A DNA stretch of 64,000 nucleotides from positions 806,001 through 870,000 of the forward strand of contig NZ_CP078078.1 in the NCBI RefSeq assembly GCF_023101205.1, given 5' to 3'. The notes below the pieces were generated by a model. That model saw only the letters and a list, made by a program, of their open reading frames with translations. It did no database searches and was not told the DNA's origin. A program made the position numbers and the translations under genes. Shown here piece by piece: positions 44,551 to 55,664 of this stretch. Origin of the DNA: Microbacterium aurugineum. Its GTDB lineage: Bacteria > Actinomycetota > Actinomycetes > Actinomycetales > Microbacteriaceae. Every line of letters begins with the position of its first letter. Position 1 is the stretch's first letter.

Positions 44551-44597
44551 TGGTCTGACCACAGGAGGATACGCTGTGGTCAGACCACAGGAGGATC
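44551..44597 (+). promoter_or_regulatory. Double GntR/FadR-type operator with -10 box between the copies
   Basis: TGGTCTGACCACAGGAGGAT (44551-44570) is repeated with one change (T to A in the palindrome centre) at 44578-44597. Each starts with the palindrome TGGTC-n-GACCA, the LldR/PdhR-type site. TACGCT at 44570-44575 fits a -10 box between them, and the second copy includes the ribosome-binding AGGAGG of the regulator gene. This arrangement predicts autorepression. Confidence 0.75.
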
Positions 44598-44598
44598 G

Positions 44599-45321
44599 AT
44601 GGGTGAACAGCCGGCGCGCGCCTGGCAGCTCGTGCTCGAACACATCGAGCGCGACCTCCTCGACGCTCGTCTGGGCCCGGGGGACAGGCTCCCTTCGGAG
44701 CGTGACCTCGCGAGCGAGCTCGGTGTCGGGCGCTCCAGCGTCCGTGAGGCGTTCCGTGTGCTCGAGGTGATGGGTCTCATCCGCACCGCGACAGGTTCGG
44801 GTCCGCAGTCCGGCGCCATCGTCATCGCGACCCCGACCGGAGGGATGTCCGCGCTCCTCCGGCTGCAGGTCGCCGCGCAGGGCTTCCCGTTGGACGACGT
44901 GGTGCGCACGCGCCTGGTCCTCGAAGACGCGGTGGTGACGGCTCTCGCCGCATCCGCAGATCGCGACACGACACGCGCGCACCAGCTGCTCGAGGCGATG
45001 GACGCGACAGGCCTTGCTGCCGCGGAGTTCCTCGCCCTCGACGCCCAATTGCATCTCTCCCTCGCTGAAGCCAGCGGCAACACGGTCATCGCCGCGATGA
45101 TGGCGGGCCTGCGTTCATCCATCGAGTCCTACGTGCAGGCGGGCGTCGCCGCGATCCCCGACTGGGAAGCGATGGCGGAGCGGCTGCGCACCGAACACCG
45201 GGCCCTGGTCGCCGCGATCGACGAGGGTGATGGCGATGCCGCTCGCGCTCTCGTCCATTCGCACATCACCGGCTACTACACGTCCGCGGGGCTGACCCGC
45301 GACCTCCATCCCCTGAACTGA
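44599..45321 (+). CDS. GntR/FadR-family regulator (LldR-like) of the lactate gene
   Basis: A 240-residue regulator with an N-terminal winged helix ([51 protein letters not shown]) and a C-terminal FCD effector domain with the usual His/Asp pattern (about 90-225). The start is ATG 44599 after AGGAGG; an in-frame upstream ATG at 44515 would lie before the -10 box. It stands 10 bases before lldD, and the TGGTCnGACCA sites upstream match LldR/PdhR-type operators, so control by lactate or a related acid is likely. Confidence 0.88.
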   Translation: MGEQPARAWQLVLEHIERDLLDARLGPGDRLPSERDLASELGVGRSSVREAFRVLEVMGLIRTATGSGPQSGAIVIATPTGGMSALLRLQVAAQGFPLDDVVRTRLVLEDAVVTALAASADRDTTRAHQLLEAMDATGLAAAEFLALDAQLHLSLAEASGNTVIAAMMAGLRSSIESYVQAGVAAIPDWEAMAERLRTEHRALVAAIDEGDGDAARALVHSHITGYYTSAGLTRDLHPLN

Positions 45322-45331
45322 GAGGCACACC

Positions 45332-46597
45332 ATGGTGCAGCGCCAGCTCCCGAATCCCGTCGAACTCCTCGACCTCATGAAGTTCAAGAAGCCGGAGTTC
45401 GACGGCCGCAAGCGCCGTCTCGATGCCGCGCTCACGATCGACGATCTTCGTCTGATCGCCAAGCGCCGCACGCCCAAGGCGGCTTTCGACTACACCGATG
45501 GCGCCGCCGAGGGCGAACTCTCGCTCTCGCGCGCCCGGCAGGCGTTCCAGGACGTGGAGTTCCACCCGGGCATCCTGCGGCCCGCTCCCGACGTCGACAC
45601 GAGCGTCGAGATCCTCGGCGGCCCCTCCGCGCTGCCCTTCGGGATCGCGCCCACGGGCTTCACCCGGTTGATGCAGACCGAGGGCGAGGTCGCCGGTGCC
45701 GGAGCCGCCGGCGCTGCGGGCATCCCGTTCACGCTGTCCACCCTCGGCACCACGTCGATCGAGGGCGTCACGGCCGCCAACCCGCATGGGCGCAACTGGT
45801 TCCAGCTCTACGTCATGCGCGACCGGGAGATCTCGTACGAGCTCACCCGCCGCGCCGCCGCGTCCGGCTTCGACACCCTCCAGTTCACAGTGGACACCCC
45901 GGTCGCGGGTGCCCGTCTGCGGGACAAGCGGAACGGCTTCAGCATCCCGCCGCAGCTCACGCTCGGCACGATCATCAACGCGATCCCGCGGCCGTGGTGG
46001 TGGTTCGACTTCCTGACGACTCCGAAGCTGGAGTTCGCCTCCTTGAGCACCACGGGCGGAACGGTCGGTGAGCTGCTGGACGCCGCGATGGACCCGACGA
46101 TCAGCTACGACGATCTCGACGTGATCCGTGACATCTGGCCAGGGAAGATCGTGATCAAGGGCGTGCAGAACGTCGAGGACTCGGTGCGCCTGCGTGATGC
46201 GGGAGTCGACGGCATCGTGCTCTCGAACCACGGCGGACGACAGCTCGATCGTGCGCCGATTCCGTTCCATCTCCTGCCCGAGGTGCGACGGGCCGTCGGC
46301 GACGACTTCACGGTCATGATCGACACCGGCATCATGAACGGTGCCGACATCGTCGCCGCCGTGGCGCTCGGGGCGGACTTCACCCTGATCGGGCGCGCGT
46401 ACCTCTACGGCTTGATGGCCGGCGGGCGCCAGGGGGTCGACCGGACGATCGCGATCCTGCGCAGTGAGATCGAGCGCACGATGCGTCTGCTGGGGGTCTC
46501 CTCACTTGCGGAGCTCGAACCGGGACACGTCACTCAGCTCACGCGCCTGGTGCCCGTGGCGAGGGCGGCTGCGGACGCGCGCACGCGCACGCGCTGA
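45332..46597 (+). CDS. lldD: FMN-dependent alpha-hydroxy-acid (L-lactate) dehydrogenase
   Basis: A 421-residue FMN enzyme of the lactate dehydrogenase/glycolate oxidase family. [19 protein letters not shown], the FMN-binding [23 protein letters not shown], and the catalytic [22 protein letters not shown] (His and Arg) are all present. It probably oxidises L-lactate to pyruvate with a quinone acceptor. Regulation by the preceding FadR-type protein supports lactate, but mandelate or glycolate is possible. ATG 45332 follows GAGAGG. Confidence 0.88.
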   Translation: MVQRQLPNPVELLDLMKFKKPEFDGRKRRLDAALTIDDLRLIAKRRTPKAAFDYTDGAAEGELSLSRARQAFQDVEFHPGILRPAPDVDTSVEILGGPSALPFGIAPTGFTRLMQTEGEVAGAGAAGAAGIPFTLSTLGTTSIEGVTAANPHGRNWFQLYVMRDREISYELTRRAAASGFDTLQFTVDTPVAGARLRDKRNGFSIPPQLTLGTIINAIPRPWWWFDFLTTPKLEFASLSTTGGTVGELLDAAMDPTISYDDLDVIRDIWPGKIVIKGVQNVEDSVRLRDAGVDGIVLSNHGGRQLDRAPIPFHLLPEVRRAVGDDFTVMIDTGIMNGADIVAAVALGADFTLIGRAYLYGLMAGGRQGVDRTIAILRSEIERTMRLLGVSSLAELEPGHVTQLTRLVPVARAAADARTRTR

Positions 46598-46628
46598 GCG
46601 GGAGTGGCGGGGCGACCCCCGGACAGGC

Positions 46629-47471
46629 TCAGGCCTGCGGGGCGACGGCCCTGCGGCGCGGCGGCCACGGCACCAGCATCGACGTCGTCCGGCGATACTC
46701 GGCGTAGGCCGGATACTTCGACGCGGTGATCGACTCGGTGAAGACCGTCGAGCCGATGAAGAGCACCGTCAGCAGGGCAGGGCCGATGATCGTCGGATTC
46801 AGGACGCCACCGAGCACACCCGCGCCCGCCGCAGTGGCGGCCGTCGCACCGATCGCGTAGAGGGCCCACCACTGTGCCTGCTCGAAGAAGAAGTTCGGGT
46901 GTCGGCTGTAGCGGAACAGCCCGGTGGTCGCGAAGCCGGGGGAGAGGGAGCCGCCCGCCCGCTTCTTGCGCTGATGGAAGGCCCACTGCTGCTGGTCGGC
47001 GATGGTCTCGCCGACCAGGAAGGCGAGGAACGCCGCGATGAAGAGCGCGTCCCACCCCGTGAGCGCCGAGGGGTTCTGCGCGGCGACGAGGGCCGGCAAG
47101 GTGATGAGGACGAGCAGTGTCATCTGATAGCCGATGATGAACAGCAGGTTGAAGATCTGGAACTGCCAGGGCCGCATGCGTGCGCGAAGAATCGCCCAGC
47201 GGTAGTCCTCCATGCCCGTGTAGCCGCCCTTGCGCGCGAAGTTGAAGGTCAGGCGGGCTCCCCAGGCGGTCACGAGCACCCCCATCAGCACGACGCGCGC
47301 CGATCCGTCGCCCTGTGCGAAGGCACCGGCGACGAAGATCCACACGTAGGCCACGGGCACGATCGACCAGGCGCGGTCGACCCACGAGGTGTCGCGGGTG
47401 GCCAGGGACAGGATCCAGCAGGCCGCGCTGGTGGCCGCGGCGACGATGATCACGATCAACAAGGCGTCCAT
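46629..47471 (-). CDS. DUF1295 membrane protein (steroid reductase/isoprenylcysteine methyltransferase fold)
   Basis: A 280-residue protein with about six membrane segments and the C-terminal signature FATTGLFRYSRHPNFFFEQAQWW, shared by DUF1295 and 5-alpha-reductase C-terminal domains. Substrate unknown. Its ATG stands 6 bases after TAGCAT on the minus strand, a leaderless arrangement. It is convergent with lldD; the 31-base gap holds no clear hairpin. Confidence 0.85.
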   Translation of the reverse strand: MDALLIVIIVAAATSAACWILSLATRDTSWVDRAWSIVPVAYVWIFVAGAFAQGDGSARVVLMGVLVTAWGARLTFNFARKGGYTGMEDYRWAILRARMRPWQFQIFNLLFIIGYQMTLLVLITLPALVAAQNPSALTGWDALFIAAFLAFLVGETIADQQQWAFHQRKKRAGGSLSPGFATTGLFRYSRHPNFFFEQAQWWALYAIGATAATAAGAGVLGGVLNPTIIGPALLTVLFIGSTVFTESITASKYPAYAEYRRTTSMLVPWPPRRRAVAPQA

Positions 47472-47477
47472 GTCGCC

Positions 47478-47483
47478 ATGCTA
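47478..47483 (-). promoter_or_regulatory. -10 box of the DUF1295 gene (leaderless start)
   Basis: TAGCAT on the minus strand followed by 6 bases and the ATG at 47471. Confidence 0.45.
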
Positions 47484-47524
47484 GGGCCACGCGGTGACGT
47501 CGTGCCGTGCGACACCGCGGCGGC

Positions 47525-48280
47525 TCAGAGCGAGCGCAGGAGCTCGTCGAGCTTATCGGCGGTGTCTTCCCAGCCGTCGACGGCGACCGACGGCACGCCG
47601 ATGGCCAGCACCGGGTAGTCGTTCCCGCCCTCGTCGAGCCGGTCGCCGTAGAACAGCATGTCCGTGAGCGGGATCCCGGTGTGAGCGGCGAGCTGCGTCA
47701 TCCCGAAGGCCTTGTCGATGCCGGCGCGGGTGATGTCGATCGAGGTCGATCCGCCGGAGCGCACCTCGAGGCCGGGGAGGCGGGCGGCGACCGCATCCCG
47801 CAGAGCCGCGCGCTTCGCCCCGGTCGGATCCCAGTCGTGCTTGGCTTCGCGCGGGGCGCGCTGGCCCAGCGCAGAGAAGGTGATCTGCGATCCGCGGTCC
47901 TCGAGGATCTCGCCCCAGGGGTCCGCTTCCCAGAGCCCGAGACGCTCGGCCTCTTCGCGCAGAGCGGTCAGGGCCGCCTGCTTCTCGTCATCGCTGAGGT
48001 CGTGCGCGTAGACGGGCACGAAGTCCGCCCCGTCGTGGCGCAGATACCGCGTGCCGCAGGTGGGCAGCAGATGGAGTCGTGCGAGCGCAGCAGGGTCCGC
48101 GTCACCGAGGCGGGCGACGACTTGCGAGCGGAACTGCGCCTCGTTGCCGCCCGAGATGATCGCGACGTCGACGGTGCGCAGCAGGGCCCGCAGCTGTTCG
48201 GCGATGCGCGGGTCGATCACTCCCTTGGACGGCGCGAGCGTGTCGTCGAGATCGAAGGCGACGAGGACAGGCGTGGTCAT
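47525..48280 (-). CDS. HAD-superfamily hydrolase (type IIB, sugar-phosphatase/PMM-like)
   Basis: A 251-residue HAD phosphatase with the nucleophile motif VLVAFDLDDTLAPSKG at the N-terminus, IISGGNEAQF (motif II Ser-Gly-Gly), the Lys in GIDKAFGM, and LFYGDRLDEGGNDYPV (acidic motif IV). The cap fits the eukaryotic phosphomannomutase-like group, often annotated as phosphomannomutase or sucrose-phosphatase-like. Substrate not known. It overlaps the VanZ gene upstream by ATGA. Confidence 0.83.
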   Translation of the reverse strand: MTTPVLVAFDLDDTLAPSKGVIDPRIAEQLRALLRTVDVAIISGGNEAQFRSQVVARLGDADPAALARLHLLPTCGTRYLRHDGADFVPVYAHDLSDDEKQAALTALREEAERLGLWEADPWGEILEDRGSQITFSALGQRAPREAKHDWDPTGAKRAALRDAVAARLPGLEVRSGGSTSIDITRAGIDKAFGMTQLAAHTGIPLTDMLFYGDRLDEGGNDYPVLAIGVPSVAVDGWEDTADKLDELLRSL

Positions 48281-48753
48281 GGTGTCTCCAGCCTAGAAGG
48301 TGGGCGCGGGGAGGCTCGCGGGGCGAACAGCAGGGTGCACATGACAGCGAGGGCCACGCCGAACACGGCGCCCGTGGAGTTCGCCAGGACATCGGTGAGG
48401 GTCGCCGCACGATGGGGGAGTGCGAGGTGCTGAACTGTCTCGATCGCCAGGGAGAGCGCCGGTCCGACGAGCAGTGCGAGAGGCCAGACACGGCGGGGGA
48501 GCAGCACGAAGGCGAGGATGCCGACCGGGATGAAGACGAGGATGTTCGCCAGGATCTCGAGGCGGGTGAAGTCGAGCGACGCCCAGCCGAGGCGATGGGC
48601 CATGCCGAGGATCACGTCGAGCAGATTGGGCATCGTGTGTTCGACGCGTGAGGGCGTCAGCGTGAGCGCCGCGAGGACGAGGAGGAACGGGATGCCGAGG
48701 GCGAGAGCCCAGGCGCGGGTGAACCGGCGCGGCGGCGGGAGCAGAGACCCCAT
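48277..48753 (-). CDS. VanZ-family membrane protein
   Basis: A 158-residue membrane protein with four to five hydrophobic segments and the VanZ-like ILVFIPVGILAFVLLPRRVW...SLAIETVQHLALPHRAATLTDVLANSTGAVFGVAL. In other bacteria VanZ proteins affect lipid distribution or glycopeptide tolerance; the role here is unknown. The start is ATG 48753 with AGGGAA before it; upstream in-frame codons lie within the terminator of tRNA-Pro. It is co-transcribed with the HAD gene. Confidence 0.85.
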   Translation of the reverse strand: MGSLLPPPRRFTRAWALALGIPFLLVLAALTLTPSRVEHTMPNLLDVILGMAHRLGWASLDFTRLEILANILVFIPVGILAFVLLPRRVWPLALLVGPALSLAIETVQHLALPHRAATLTDVLANSTGAVFGVALAVMCTLLFAPRASPRPPSRLETP

Positions 48754-48785
48754 TCGTTCCCTTCGTGCGCGAAGCCGATACAGAG

Positions 48786-48809
48786 AAGGCCGCCCCTGAG
48801 GGCGGCCTT
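48786..48809. terminator. Terminator of tRNA-Pro
   Basis: A perfect 10-bp stem (AAGGCCGCCC at 48786-48795 with 48800-48809) and a 4-base loop, 11 bases after the tRNA 3' end in the minus direction. Confidence 0.8.
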
Positions 48810-48818
48810 CCGGTGTCA

Positions 48819-48896
<78 letters not shown>

Positions 48897-48952
48897 TTTG
48901 CAACCCTCCGAGTCTACAGGGAAATGCTCCGTGCGCCGAATCGAGACCGGGA

Positions 48953-49894
48953 TCAGTTCCGGGCCGTGAGGGTGAGCAGCGTCGCCTCGGGGCGGCACGC
49001 GAAGCGGACCGGGGCGTAGATCGAGTGACCGCACCCCGCGCTGACGTTGAGCGGGACCGTGCGCCTGCCGTGCGACCAGGTGCTGAGGCCCTTGGCCTGT
49101 TTGAGCGGGATATCGCAGTTTGCGACGAGCGCACCGTATCCGGGCAGGCAGACCTGACCGCCGTGTGTGTGGCCGCCGAGGATCGCATCGGCGCCGAGGT
49201 CGGTGAATCCGTTGAGCACGCGCTGGTAGGGGGCGTGGGTGACGCCCAGCAACGGTGTCGATGCGTCGCGCGGACCGAGGGCACCGATCGCGTCGGGGAG
49301 CACATCGAGGCGGTCCCAGTCCCGGTGCGCGTCATTCACGCCGAAGGCGTCGACCACCGTGCCGGCGACCGTGAGGCGCGCTGCGGAGTTGTTGAGGTCG
49401 GTCCACCCCAGCTCGTCGGTGAAGTACCGGTCCATCGCCGCAGTGTCCAGCGGCGTCGGCTCATGGTGCTTCTTCGACGGACCGAGGAAGTAACGCAGCG
49501 GGTTGCGCGGGGAGGGAGCGGTGACGTCGTTCGACCCGTGCACGAAGACGCCCGGGATACCGGCGAGCGGATCGAACGCCCGGCGGATGCCGGCGAGGCC
49601 GTCGAGGTGGCCGAGGTTGTCGCCGGTGTTGACGATCAGATCGGGCTTCAACTCCGCGAGCGATGCCAGCCAATCCTGCTTCCGATGCTGCCACGGCGCC
49701 ATGTGCGCATCCGAGAGGTGCAGGATGCGGATCGGAGCTGAACCGGCGGGGAGGGCGGGGGCGGTGACCTCGCGCACCGTGAACAGGTAGCGCTCGATGC
49801 CGATGCCCCAGACGGCGGCAGCAGCACCGACGGCCCCCACCGCGCCGAGCGCGATGAGGGCCGGGTGGGCCGTGCGGCGCGAGGCTACTCGCAC
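48953..49894 (-). CDS. Metallophosphoesterase, membrane-anchored
   Basis: A 313-residue protein with one N-terminal membrane segment ([22 protein letters not shown]) and a calcineurin-like domain: [31 protein letters not shown] (Asn-Asp in place of GNHD), [11 protein letters not shown] and [10 protein letters not shown]. Substrate unknown; many relatives act on lipid- or nucleotide-phosphates. The start is GTG 49894, which overlaps the PBP stop by 10 bases and starts just before the membrane helix. Confidence 0.88.
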   Translation of the reverse strand: MRVASRRTAHPALIALGAVGAVGAAAAVWGIGIERYLFTVREVTAPALPAGSAPIRILHLSDAHMAPWQHRKQDWLASLAELKPDLIVNTGDNLGHLDGLAGIRRAFDPLAGIPGVFVHGSNDVTAPSPRNPLRYFLGPSKKHHEPTPLDTAAMDRYFTDELGWTDLNNSAARLTVAGTVVDAFGVNDAHRDWDRLDVLPDAIGALGPRDASTPLLGVTHAPYQRVLNGFTDLGADAILGGHTHGGQVCLPGYGALVANCDIPLKQAKGLSTWSHGRRTVPLNVSAGCGHSIYAPVRFACRPEATLLTLTARN

Positions 49895-52446
49895 GTCACT
49901 CGCACGGCGGTGGACTTGCTCGTGGCGGTGCCGGGTGCCGGATCCGTGGAGCTCACGACAGCGTTCGGCGGGTTGCACGAGTTGTCGAAGTCGATCGACG
50001 TGAAGCCGGCGGCACCCAGCGCGGCCGCCGCGTCCGCACGGGACATCCCGGCCAGGTTCCCCGGAACCGTGGTCCCCTGCCCGTTGCTGGGGGAGATCGT
50101 CACGGTCGTGCCTCCTGCGGCCTGCCCGGAGGGGTCCTGGGCGACGACGATGTTCGTCGGCTGGTCGCTGTCGACAGCCGGCCCGTCGGTGACCGAGAAG
50201 CCTCGGCTCTCCAGCGTCGACCGCGCTTCGTCCATCGTCATCCCGACGACGTTCGGCACCTCGGTGAGTACCCGCCGGGTCAGGTTGTTGTCGGGGCGGG
50301 GGAAAGCGTCTCCGCCGTAGGCGCCGTTGGCCGCAGCCTGCGCTGCCTTCGCCAGCGGGTACCGCATGTTGTTGAGCAGGTGGTCACCGGCTCGCTTCTG
50401 GTAGATGTCGGACTGGCCCTTCCAGCGCCCGGCCCACACCGCGGTCGTGACCTTGGTGCTGGACTCGATCATCATGGTCGACCAACGGTCGTGGGTTCCG
50501 GTCTTGCCGATGAGCGGGGTTCCGTCGAACGGGTTGGCGCGGGCACCGGTGCCGCCGCCGGACATCACACCCTGAAGCGCGTAGGCGGCGGTCGCCGCGA
50601 CCTCCTTCGAGATGACGCCGTCGGTGCAGGACGACTTCGGGAGCTCGCGGTCCTTGCCGTCGGGGCCGACCACGCGGTCGATCGCACGCGGTGTGCAGTA
50701 CTTGCCGCCGCTGGCGACCGTGGCGTAGGCGTTGGCCATGGCGATCGGGGAGATGTTCTTCGGGCCGAGCACGTCGTACGGCACGTTCTCGTCCGTGACC
50801 TTCTTGCCGCTCGCGAGGGTGACGCCCATGCGGTCGGCGACCTGGTTGATCTCGCAGATGTCCAGCTTCGAGGCCATCGCGAAGTAGCCGCTGTTCAGGG
50901 ACTGTCGGGTGAAGTCCATGACGCTCGCGGTGTAGCCGCCGCCGCCGCCGAAGTTGCCGATCTCCTTGGTGTTGGTGGTCTGTGGGCTCTCGCACACGGG
51001 GATCTTCAGGTTCGTCTGCACCCGGCCGTTGAGGACCTCGTTGACGGAGTGGCCCTTCTCGAGCCAGTCGATCAGGGTGAAGAGCTTGTAGACCGATCCG
51101 ACCTGGAACCCGCCCGAGTTGCCGTGCGTCGTGTCTCCGGCGAAGACCAGCGAGCTCTTCGCCAGGTCGTCCGTCGTGGTCTCATCGAACTGCGTGTTCT
51201 GCGTGATCGACAGGATGCGTCCGGTGCCCACCTCGATCGATACTCCGGCAGCACCGAAGTAGTCGTTGTCGTAGTTGGCCGGCACGATGTCCTTCATCGC
51301 CTGCGCGGCGGGGTCCTGGATGCGGTAGTCCAGCGAGGTGTAGATCTTGAGGCCCCCGCGACGGAGCAGGTCGGCCCGGTCCTGCGGCTCCTTGCCGAAT
51401 GCCTCGTCGTTCAGCACGATCGACTTCACGTACTGGCAGAAGTAGGCGTTGGCGCCCGCGGAGGCACAACCCTGCGTGGGCGGGTTGAGCGAGGGAGTGA
51501 TCTCGGAGGCGTCGGCCTCGTCGTACTGCGCTTGGGTGATCTTGCCGTCCGCGAGCATGCGGCCGAGCACGTAGTGACGCCGATCCTTCGTGAGGGCGTA
51601 GCCGCTCTCGGCAGTGTTGAGCGCCTCACCCTTCGAATTCGTGATGGTGCCCTCGGGCTTGTCGATGCGGTACGTGTTGGGGTTCTGCACGATGCCCGCC
51701 AGCGTCGCCGCCTGCGCGACCGTGAGCTTCGCCGAGGTCGTGTTGAAGTAGTAGTTGGCCGCGGCCTCGATGCCGTAGACCGTTCCGCCGAAGTTCGCGA
51801 TGTTCAGGTAGCCGAGGAGGATATCGTTCTTCGAGAACTCCTTCTCGATCTGGATCGCGTAGCGCATCTCCTGGAGCTTGCGCTCGATGCCGTCGGCGCC
51901 CGTCGCGTTCGTCGCGTCCTTCCAGCACTGCTGCAGATCCTCGTTGTGCGTCTCCGAGGTCGTGTCGACCTTCTGCTCGCACTCCTGGATCAGCACGTTC
52001 TTCACGTACTGCTGGCTGATGGTCGATGCACCGCGGCTGGAGGTGCCGCGGACGTTGTCGATCAGCGCCTTCACCGTCGCGCCGACGTTGACGCCGCCGT
52101 GGCTGTAGAAGCTCTTGTCCTCACTGGACAGGATCGCGTCGTAGAGCACTGGGGAGACCTGCTCGTAGGTCACGGGCACACGATTCTGCTCGTAGAACGA
52201 CGCGAGGGCGACGTTCTTGCCGTCGGGCGTCGTGGCGTAGATCGTGGACTGCTCCATCGGCGTACCCGGGTTGAGGTTCTCGGGGAGCTGGTCGAAGAGC
52301 GTGAGGGCCTGGGTGCCGGCGAGGCCGGTCATCGTGAGGACGGGCGTGACGCTCGCTGCGACCAGGAGTCCGGCGACGGCACTCAGCCCGACGAGCCCGA
52401 CGAGTCCGCCGAGCACGCCTCTCACCGTGCGATTCTTTTGGGGCAT
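49885..52446 (-). CDS. ponA: Bifunctional penicillin-binding protein with two PASTA domains
   Basis: An 853-residue class A PBP that polymerises and cross-links peptidoglycan. One N-terminal membrane helix (VLGGLVGLVGLSAVAGLLVAA) is followed by the GT51 domain (ILSSEDKSFYSHGGVN, RGASTISQQYVKN). The transpeptidase has SVYK in QVGSVYKLFT, SLNS and KTGTHD. Two PASTA domains end it (VPNVVGMTMDEARSTLESRGF and a second to the C-terminus). The start is ATG 52446, 7 bases after TACGAT on the minus strand; the upstream ATG at 52506 precedes this box. The metallophosphoesterase gene is coupled downstream. Confidence 0.93.
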   Translation of the reverse strand: MPQKNRTVRGVLGGLVGLVGLSAVAGLLVAASVTPVLTMTGLAGTQALTLFDQLPENLNPGTPMEQSTIYATTPDGKNVALASFYEQNRVPVTYEQVSPVLYDAILSSEDKSFYSHGGVNVGATVKALIDNVRGTSSRGASTISQQYVKNVLIQECEQKVDTTSETHNEDLQQCWKDATNATGADGIERKLQEMRYAIQIEKEFSKNDILLGYLNIANFGGTVYGIEAAANYYFNTTSAKLTVAQAATLAGIVQNPNTYRIDKPEGTITNSKGEALNTAESGYALTKDRRHYVLGRMLADGKITQAQYDEADASEITPSLNPPTQGCASAGANAYFCQYVKSIVLNDEAFGKEPQDRADLLRRGGLKIYTSLDYRIQDPAAQAMKDIVPANYDNDYFGAAGVSIEVGTGRILSITQNTQFDETTTDDLAKSSLVFAGDTTHGNSGGFQVGSVYKLFTLIDWLEKGHSVNEVLNGRVQTNLKIPVCESPQTTNTKEIGNFGGGGGYTASVMDFTRQSLNSGYFAMASKLDICEINQVADRMGVTLASGKKVTDENVPYDVLGPKNISPIAMANAYATVASGGKYCTPRAIDRVVGPDGKDRELPKSSCTDGVISKEVAATAAYALQGVMSGGGTGARANPFDGTPLIGKTGTHDRWSTMMIESSTKVTTAVWAGRWKGQSDIYQKRAGDHLLNNMRYPLAKAAQAAANGAYGGDAFPRPDNNLTRRVLTEVPNVVGMTMDEARSTLESRGFSVTDGPAVDSDQPTNIVVAQDPSGQAAGGTTVTISPSNGQGTTVPGNLAGMSRADAAAALGAAGFTSIDFDNSCNPPNAVVSSTDPAPGTATSKSTAVRVTCE

Positions 52447-52453
52447 ACGCTTG

Positions 52454-52459
52454 ATCGTA
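52454..52459 (-). promoter_or_regulatory. -10 box of the PBP gene (leaderless start)
   Basis: TACGAT on the minus strand followed by 7 bases and the ATG at 52446. Confidence 0.4.
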
Positions 52460-52535
52460 GGGGAGTTCCCTGAATACCGCCTTTGACGAGCCCGACGCGG
52501 AATCACGGCGTCGCGCCCCGATCGACAGGAGTGCC

Positions 52536-52760
52536 ATGACCACGTGGGAGTACCTCACCACGCCGCTGCTCATCCACAACACCGCCGCGATCCTCAACAA
52601 CTGGGGCAAGCAGGGCTGGGAGCTCGTCCAGGTCGTGCAGGGCCCCGAGGGTGGGCTCGTCGCCTACCTCAAGCGCCCTGTCACGGCCGAGGCTTCTGCC
52701 AACGCCGGCCTCGCTGCGGCGGAACAGGCCGCCCGCCAGTTCGAGGGGGAGCAGGCATGA
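52536..52760 (+). CDS. DUF4177 small protein
   Basis: A 74-residue protein, MTTWEYLTTPLLIHNTAAILNNWGKQGWELV at the start. The WEY...LN..G..GWELV pattern is that of DUF4177. An Ala-rich tail follows the domain. Function unknown. ACAGGAG precedes ATG 52536. It overlaps the RidA gene by ATGA and is divergent from the PBP gene. Confidence 0.85.
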   Translation: MTTWEYLTTPLLIHNTAAILNNWGKQGWELVQVVQGPEGGLVAYLKRPVTAEASANAGLAAAEQAARQFEGEQA

Positions 52761-53215
52761 CCGTCGCTTCCCGCCTGGCCGAGCTCGGCATCGAGCTGCC
52801 CGCGGTCGCCGCACCGGTGGCCGCCTACGTGCCCGCGGTCGTGCACGGCGGGCTCGTGTACACCTCGGGCCAGCTGCCGTTCGTCGAAGGCGCGCTCCCC
52901 GCCGTGGGCAAGGTCGGTGCGGAGGTCTCCGCCGAGGATGCGAAGACCTACGCGCGGACCTGTGCGCTGAACGCCCTCGCCGCGGCAGCGGATGCCGCGG
53001 GTGGACTCGACCGCATCGCCGGTGTGCTGCGCGTGGGCGGATTCGTCGCCTCCGCCGAAGGCTTCACCGGGCAGCCCGGGGTCATCAACGGTGCCAGCGA
53101 TGTGCTCGGCGAGATCTTCGGGGACGCCGGACGCCACGCCCGCGCAGCCGTCGGCGTCGCGGAGCTTCCCCTCGGCAGTCCGGTCGAGGTCGAGGTGGCC
53201 TTCCGCCTCGCTTGA
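52757..53215 (+). CDS. RidA-family protein (enamine/imine deaminase)
   Basis: A 152-residue protein of the YjgF/YER057c/UK114 family; members hydrolyse reactive enamines and imines from PLP enzymes. GLVYTSGQLPFVEGALPAVGKVG opens the core and GASDVLGEIFGDAGRHARAAVGVAELPLGSPVEVEV closes it; the usual catalytic Arg lies in the GRHARAAVG segment. Translation is coupled to the DUF4177 gene. A 19-bp hairpin ends the transcript. Confidence 0.88.
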   Translation: MTVASRLAELGIELPAVAAPVAAYVPAVVHGGLVYTSGQLPFVEGALPAVGKVGAEVSAEDAKTYARTCALNALAAAADAAGGLDRIAGVLRVGGFVASAEGFTGQPGVINGASDVLGEIFGDAGRHARAAVGVAELPLGSPVEVEVAFRLA

Positions 53216-53238
53216 CCCGCCGCCCCGCCCGCGTGCGG

Positions 53239-53284
53239 GATCGAAAACGCGCCTCCCGGAAGCCCGGGAGGCGCGTTTTCGATC
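53239..53284. terminator. Bidirectional terminator between RidA and acs
   Basis: A perfect 19-bp inverted repeat (53239-53257 with 53266-53284) and an 8-base gap that can pair further. Both sides carry an A/T-rich base (GATCGAAAA), so it works for the two convergent genes. It ends 10 bases before the acs stop. Confidence 0.9.
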
Positions 53285-53294
53285 TTTCAGGGGC

Positions 53295-55262
<1,968 letters not shown>

Positions 55263-55331
55263 CGGCAGGCGCTCCTTTGCGGCATTCGGTCGTTCGAGCA
55301 TGGTCGTGGGGTGGACGACCAGGTCAGGGTG

Positions 55332-55337
55332 AATCTA
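55332..55337 (-). promoter_or_regulatory. Possible -10 box of acs
   Basis: TAGATT on the minus strand, 70 bases before the acs ATG, with a weak TTCGAG 15 bases farther upstream. Confidence 0.3.
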
Positions 55338-55387
55338 TCCCCGCGGACTCCCCTCGAATACTGCCGAAAGTCGGTAGTGGTTTCGGT

Positions 55388-55416
55388 TTTGTGAGGACGG
55401 TTGCCTTGCGTACACT
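55388..55416 (+). promoter_or_regulatory. Plus-strand promoter-like pair before the Tad genes
   Basis: TTTGTG (55388-55393) and TACACT (55411-55416) with a 17-base spacer. The transcript would have a leader of about 240 bases before the tadA-like gene. I see no convincing gene in 55420-55664 apart from the palindrome at 55525. Confidence 0.45.
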
Positions 55417-55524
55417 CGACGACAGCCGAGATCTCATTCCGGCCTTGGTGCGCCCGATTCCCCCGATCGTGGCCCACCGTGGGCGGCATCTCATTCCCCC
55501 CGTGAGGTGTCGCCCATTTCGTTT

Positions 55525-55536
55525 GGGAGCGCTCCC
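55525..55536. promoter_or_regulatory. LacI-type palindrome GGGAGCGCTCCC
   Basis: Identical to the operator at 2721-2732. It lies between acs and the Tad genes, about 110 bases after a promoter-like pair. Confidence 0.5.
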
Positions 55537-55652
55537 GCGTGACGGCTCCCGCGATGCCCGATCGACTCCTGCACGGGCGTTGCCGGATGGCACTTCTACA
55601 CAGGCCTCGCTCCGCCCGTACTCGACCACGTTCTCGTGCCGGGGGTGCCGCC

Positions 55653-55658
55653 TAGCGT
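55653..55658 (+). promoter_or_regulatory. -10 box of the tadA-like gene (leaderless start)
   Basis: TAGCGT followed by 6 bases and then ATG 55665. Confidence 0.4.
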
Positions 55659-55664
55659 CGCTGT

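Noticed and set aside
55277..55664. A possible gene in the gap between acs and the Tad ATPase
   Set aside because: The open frame runs on into the ATPase gene out of frame, has no ribosome-binding site and is rich in Arg/Pro/Ser. The gap is better explained by promoters and the palindrome.
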